Shown: positions 5,944 to 6,936 of the stretch, piece by piece
Numbering within the stretch: position 1 is the first letter of the stretch
Layout: each line of letters opens with the position of its first letter
NCBI GenBank assembly: GCA_947302065.1
Contig: CAMYUO010000097.1
Coordinates: forward strand, 1-6,936
Origin: an uncultured Clostridia bacterium
GTDB lineage: Bacteria > Bacillota > Clostridia > Oscillospirales > Ruminococcaceae
Length of the DNA: 6,936 nucleotides
Reading direction: 5' to 3'
Program-made: the position numbers and the translations under genes
Notes under the pieces: generated by a model
What the model was told of the DNA's origin: nothing
Databases searched by the model: none
Seen by the model: only the letters and a program-made list of their open reading frames with translations

Positions 5944-6852
5944 ATGAACCATTTACTCAAACTGCTCGATCTGTCCAAGGAAGAGATAATCGACATACTC
6001 AACCTCGCAGACCAGCTCAAATACGAAAACAAAAACGGCATTGCACACCCGATACTCAAGGGCAAGACCCTCGGAATGATATTCCAGAAGTCCTCTACCC
6101 GTACCCGTGTTTCCTTTGAAACAGGTATGTACCAGCTCGGCGGTCAGGCACTTTTCCTCTCCAACCGTGACCTGCAAATCGGCAGGGGCGAGCCTGTTCA
6201 GGATACCGCCCGTGTGCTTTCACGCTACATCGACGGCATCATGATCCGTACCTTTGAGCAGAAAGAGGTCGAGGATCTTGCAAACTACGGCTCTATCCCG
6301 ATAATCAACGGTCTGACCGATTTCTGTCATCCATGTCAGGTGCTTGCCGACCTTATGACTATCCGTGAGTTCAAGGGTCATTTTGAAAACCTCAAGATGT
6401 GCTATATCGGCGACGGCAACAACATGGCAAACTCCCTCATCGTCGGCGGTCTCAAAGTCGGCATGAAGGTTTCCGTAGCCTGCCCCAAGGACTATCAGCC
6501 CGCAGCCGAGGTGCTCGAGTTCGCAAAGGGCTACGGCGATATGTTCTCAATGACCGATGTTCCGCTTGAAGCTGCAAAGGGCGCAGACGTGCTCTTCACA
6601 GACGTCTGGACATCAATGGGTGAGGAAGCCGAGACAGAAAAGCGCAAGCTGGCTTTCAAGGGCTATCAGATAAATGACGAGATAATGGCAGCCGCAAACG
6701 AGGGCGCAATGGTACAACATTGCCTGCCTGCTCACCGTGAGGAAGAGATCACCGAAAAGGTGTTCGAGGCTCACGCAAACGAGATCTTTGAAGAGGCAGA
6801 GAACCGCCTCCACGCTCAGAAAGCCGTTATGGTCAAAGTAATGGGCAAATGA
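5944..6852 (+). CDS. argF: Ornithine carbamoyltransferase
   Basis: ArgF joins carbamoyl phosphate and ornithine to give citrulline. The 302-residue protein has all family landmarks: the carbamoyl-phosphate loop SSTRTR (50-55), MIRTF with Arg102 (100-104), HPCQ (129-132), the ornithine-binding D220 followed by SMG (224-226), and HCLPAHR (259-265) with the catalytic Cys260. ENRLHAQKAVM near the C terminus supplies the last conserved arginine. The ATG follows a perfect AGGAGG (5929-5934) by 9 nt. It is the last recognised gene of the operon in the window. The neighbours are all biosynthetic and there is no arginine deiminase or carbamate kinase, so the anabolic role is favoured over a catabolic ArcB. 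argG and argH, needed to finish arginine, are not here. Confidence 0.97.
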   Translation: MNHLLKLLDLSKEEIIDILNLADQLKYENKNGIAHPILKGKTLGMIFQKSSTRTRVSFETGMYQLGGQALFLSNRDLQIGRGEPVQDTARVLSRYIDGIMIRTFEQKEVEDLANYGSIPIINGLTDFCHPCQVLADLMTIREFKGHFENLKMCYIGDGNNMANSLIVGGLKVGMKVSVACPKDYQPAAEVLEFAKGYGDMFSMTDVPLEAAKGADVLFTDVWTSMGEEAETEKRKLAFKGYQINDEIMAAANEGAMVQHCLPAHREEEITEKVFEAHANEIFEEAENRLHAQKAVMVKVMGK

Positions 6853-6898
6853 TCTAATAATGTATTATTGAGGGGAACTCTTTTGGAAGAAGCCAAAA

Positions 6899-6925
6899 AC
6901 GGAGAAGCTAAATTAGCTTCTCCGT
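6899..6925 (-). terminator. Strong hairpin, best read as a minus-strand intrinsic terminator
   Basis: ACGGAGAAGCTA (6899-6910) and TAGCTTCTCCGT (6914-6925) form a perfect 12-bp stem with the 3-nt loop AAT. On the + strand the stem is followed by GTGTGTCGAG, not a T-run. On the - strand it is followed by a T-run (complement of the A's at 6895-6899), the classic form of an intrinsic terminator. It would therefore best end a convergent gene entering from the right, though the stem could also slow or end the argF transcript 47 nt after its stop codon. Confidence 0.6.
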
Positions 6926-6936
6926 GTGTCGAGTGT

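Noticed and set aside
1..6936. CRISPR array, insertion sequence, tRNA or rRNA gene
   Set aside because: I found no regularly spaced direct repeats, no transposase, and no tRNA or rRNA landmarks on either strand; coding genes fill nearly the whole window.

Overview
The window carries most of an arginine (ornithine) biosynthesis operon of a strictly anaerobic Clostridia-type Firmicute. Every gene lies on the + strand. The best guess for the host is a Ruminococcus-like member of the Oscillospiraceae. This rests on canonical AGGAGG-type ribosome binding sites, moderate G+C with many C-ending codons, the Clostridia style of the arg genes, and cysteine-rich enzymes (16 Cys in ArgJ). The genus is an inference and was not checked by any search.

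Layout: the 3' end of argC (1-192); a 138-nt gap with nested inverted repeats and a promoter-like sequence; a GNAT acetyltransferase (331-774); argJ (822-2114); a 163-nt gap; a membrane protein with a PH-like domain (2278-3153); argB (3160-4017); a small three-helix membrane protein (4030-4293); a 133-residue protein of unknown function (4326-4727); argD (4746-5927); argF (5944-6852); and a perfect 12-bp hairpin near the right edge that works best as a terminator for the opposite strand.

The five recognised enzymes give the acetylated route from glutamate to citrulline by the recycling (cyclic) pathway. ArgJ makes N-acetylglutamate by moving the acetyl group from N-acetylornithine. ArgB phosphorylates it, ArgC reduces it to the semialdehyde, ArgD transaminates that to N-acetylornithine, ArgJ releases ornithine, and ArgF carbamoylates ornithine to citrulline. 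argG, argH and the carbamoyl-phosphate synthetase genes are not in the window. The main operon promoter must lie left of it, upstream of argC.

The unusual feature is that non-core genes sit between the arg genes: GNAT between argC and argJ, the PH-like protein between argJ and argB, and two small proteins between argB and argD. Short spacing (6 nt before argB, 12 nt after it) makes co-transcription likely. Whether these four proteins act in arginine metabolism or are passengers cannot be decided from the sequence. They are the best candidates here for something undescribed.
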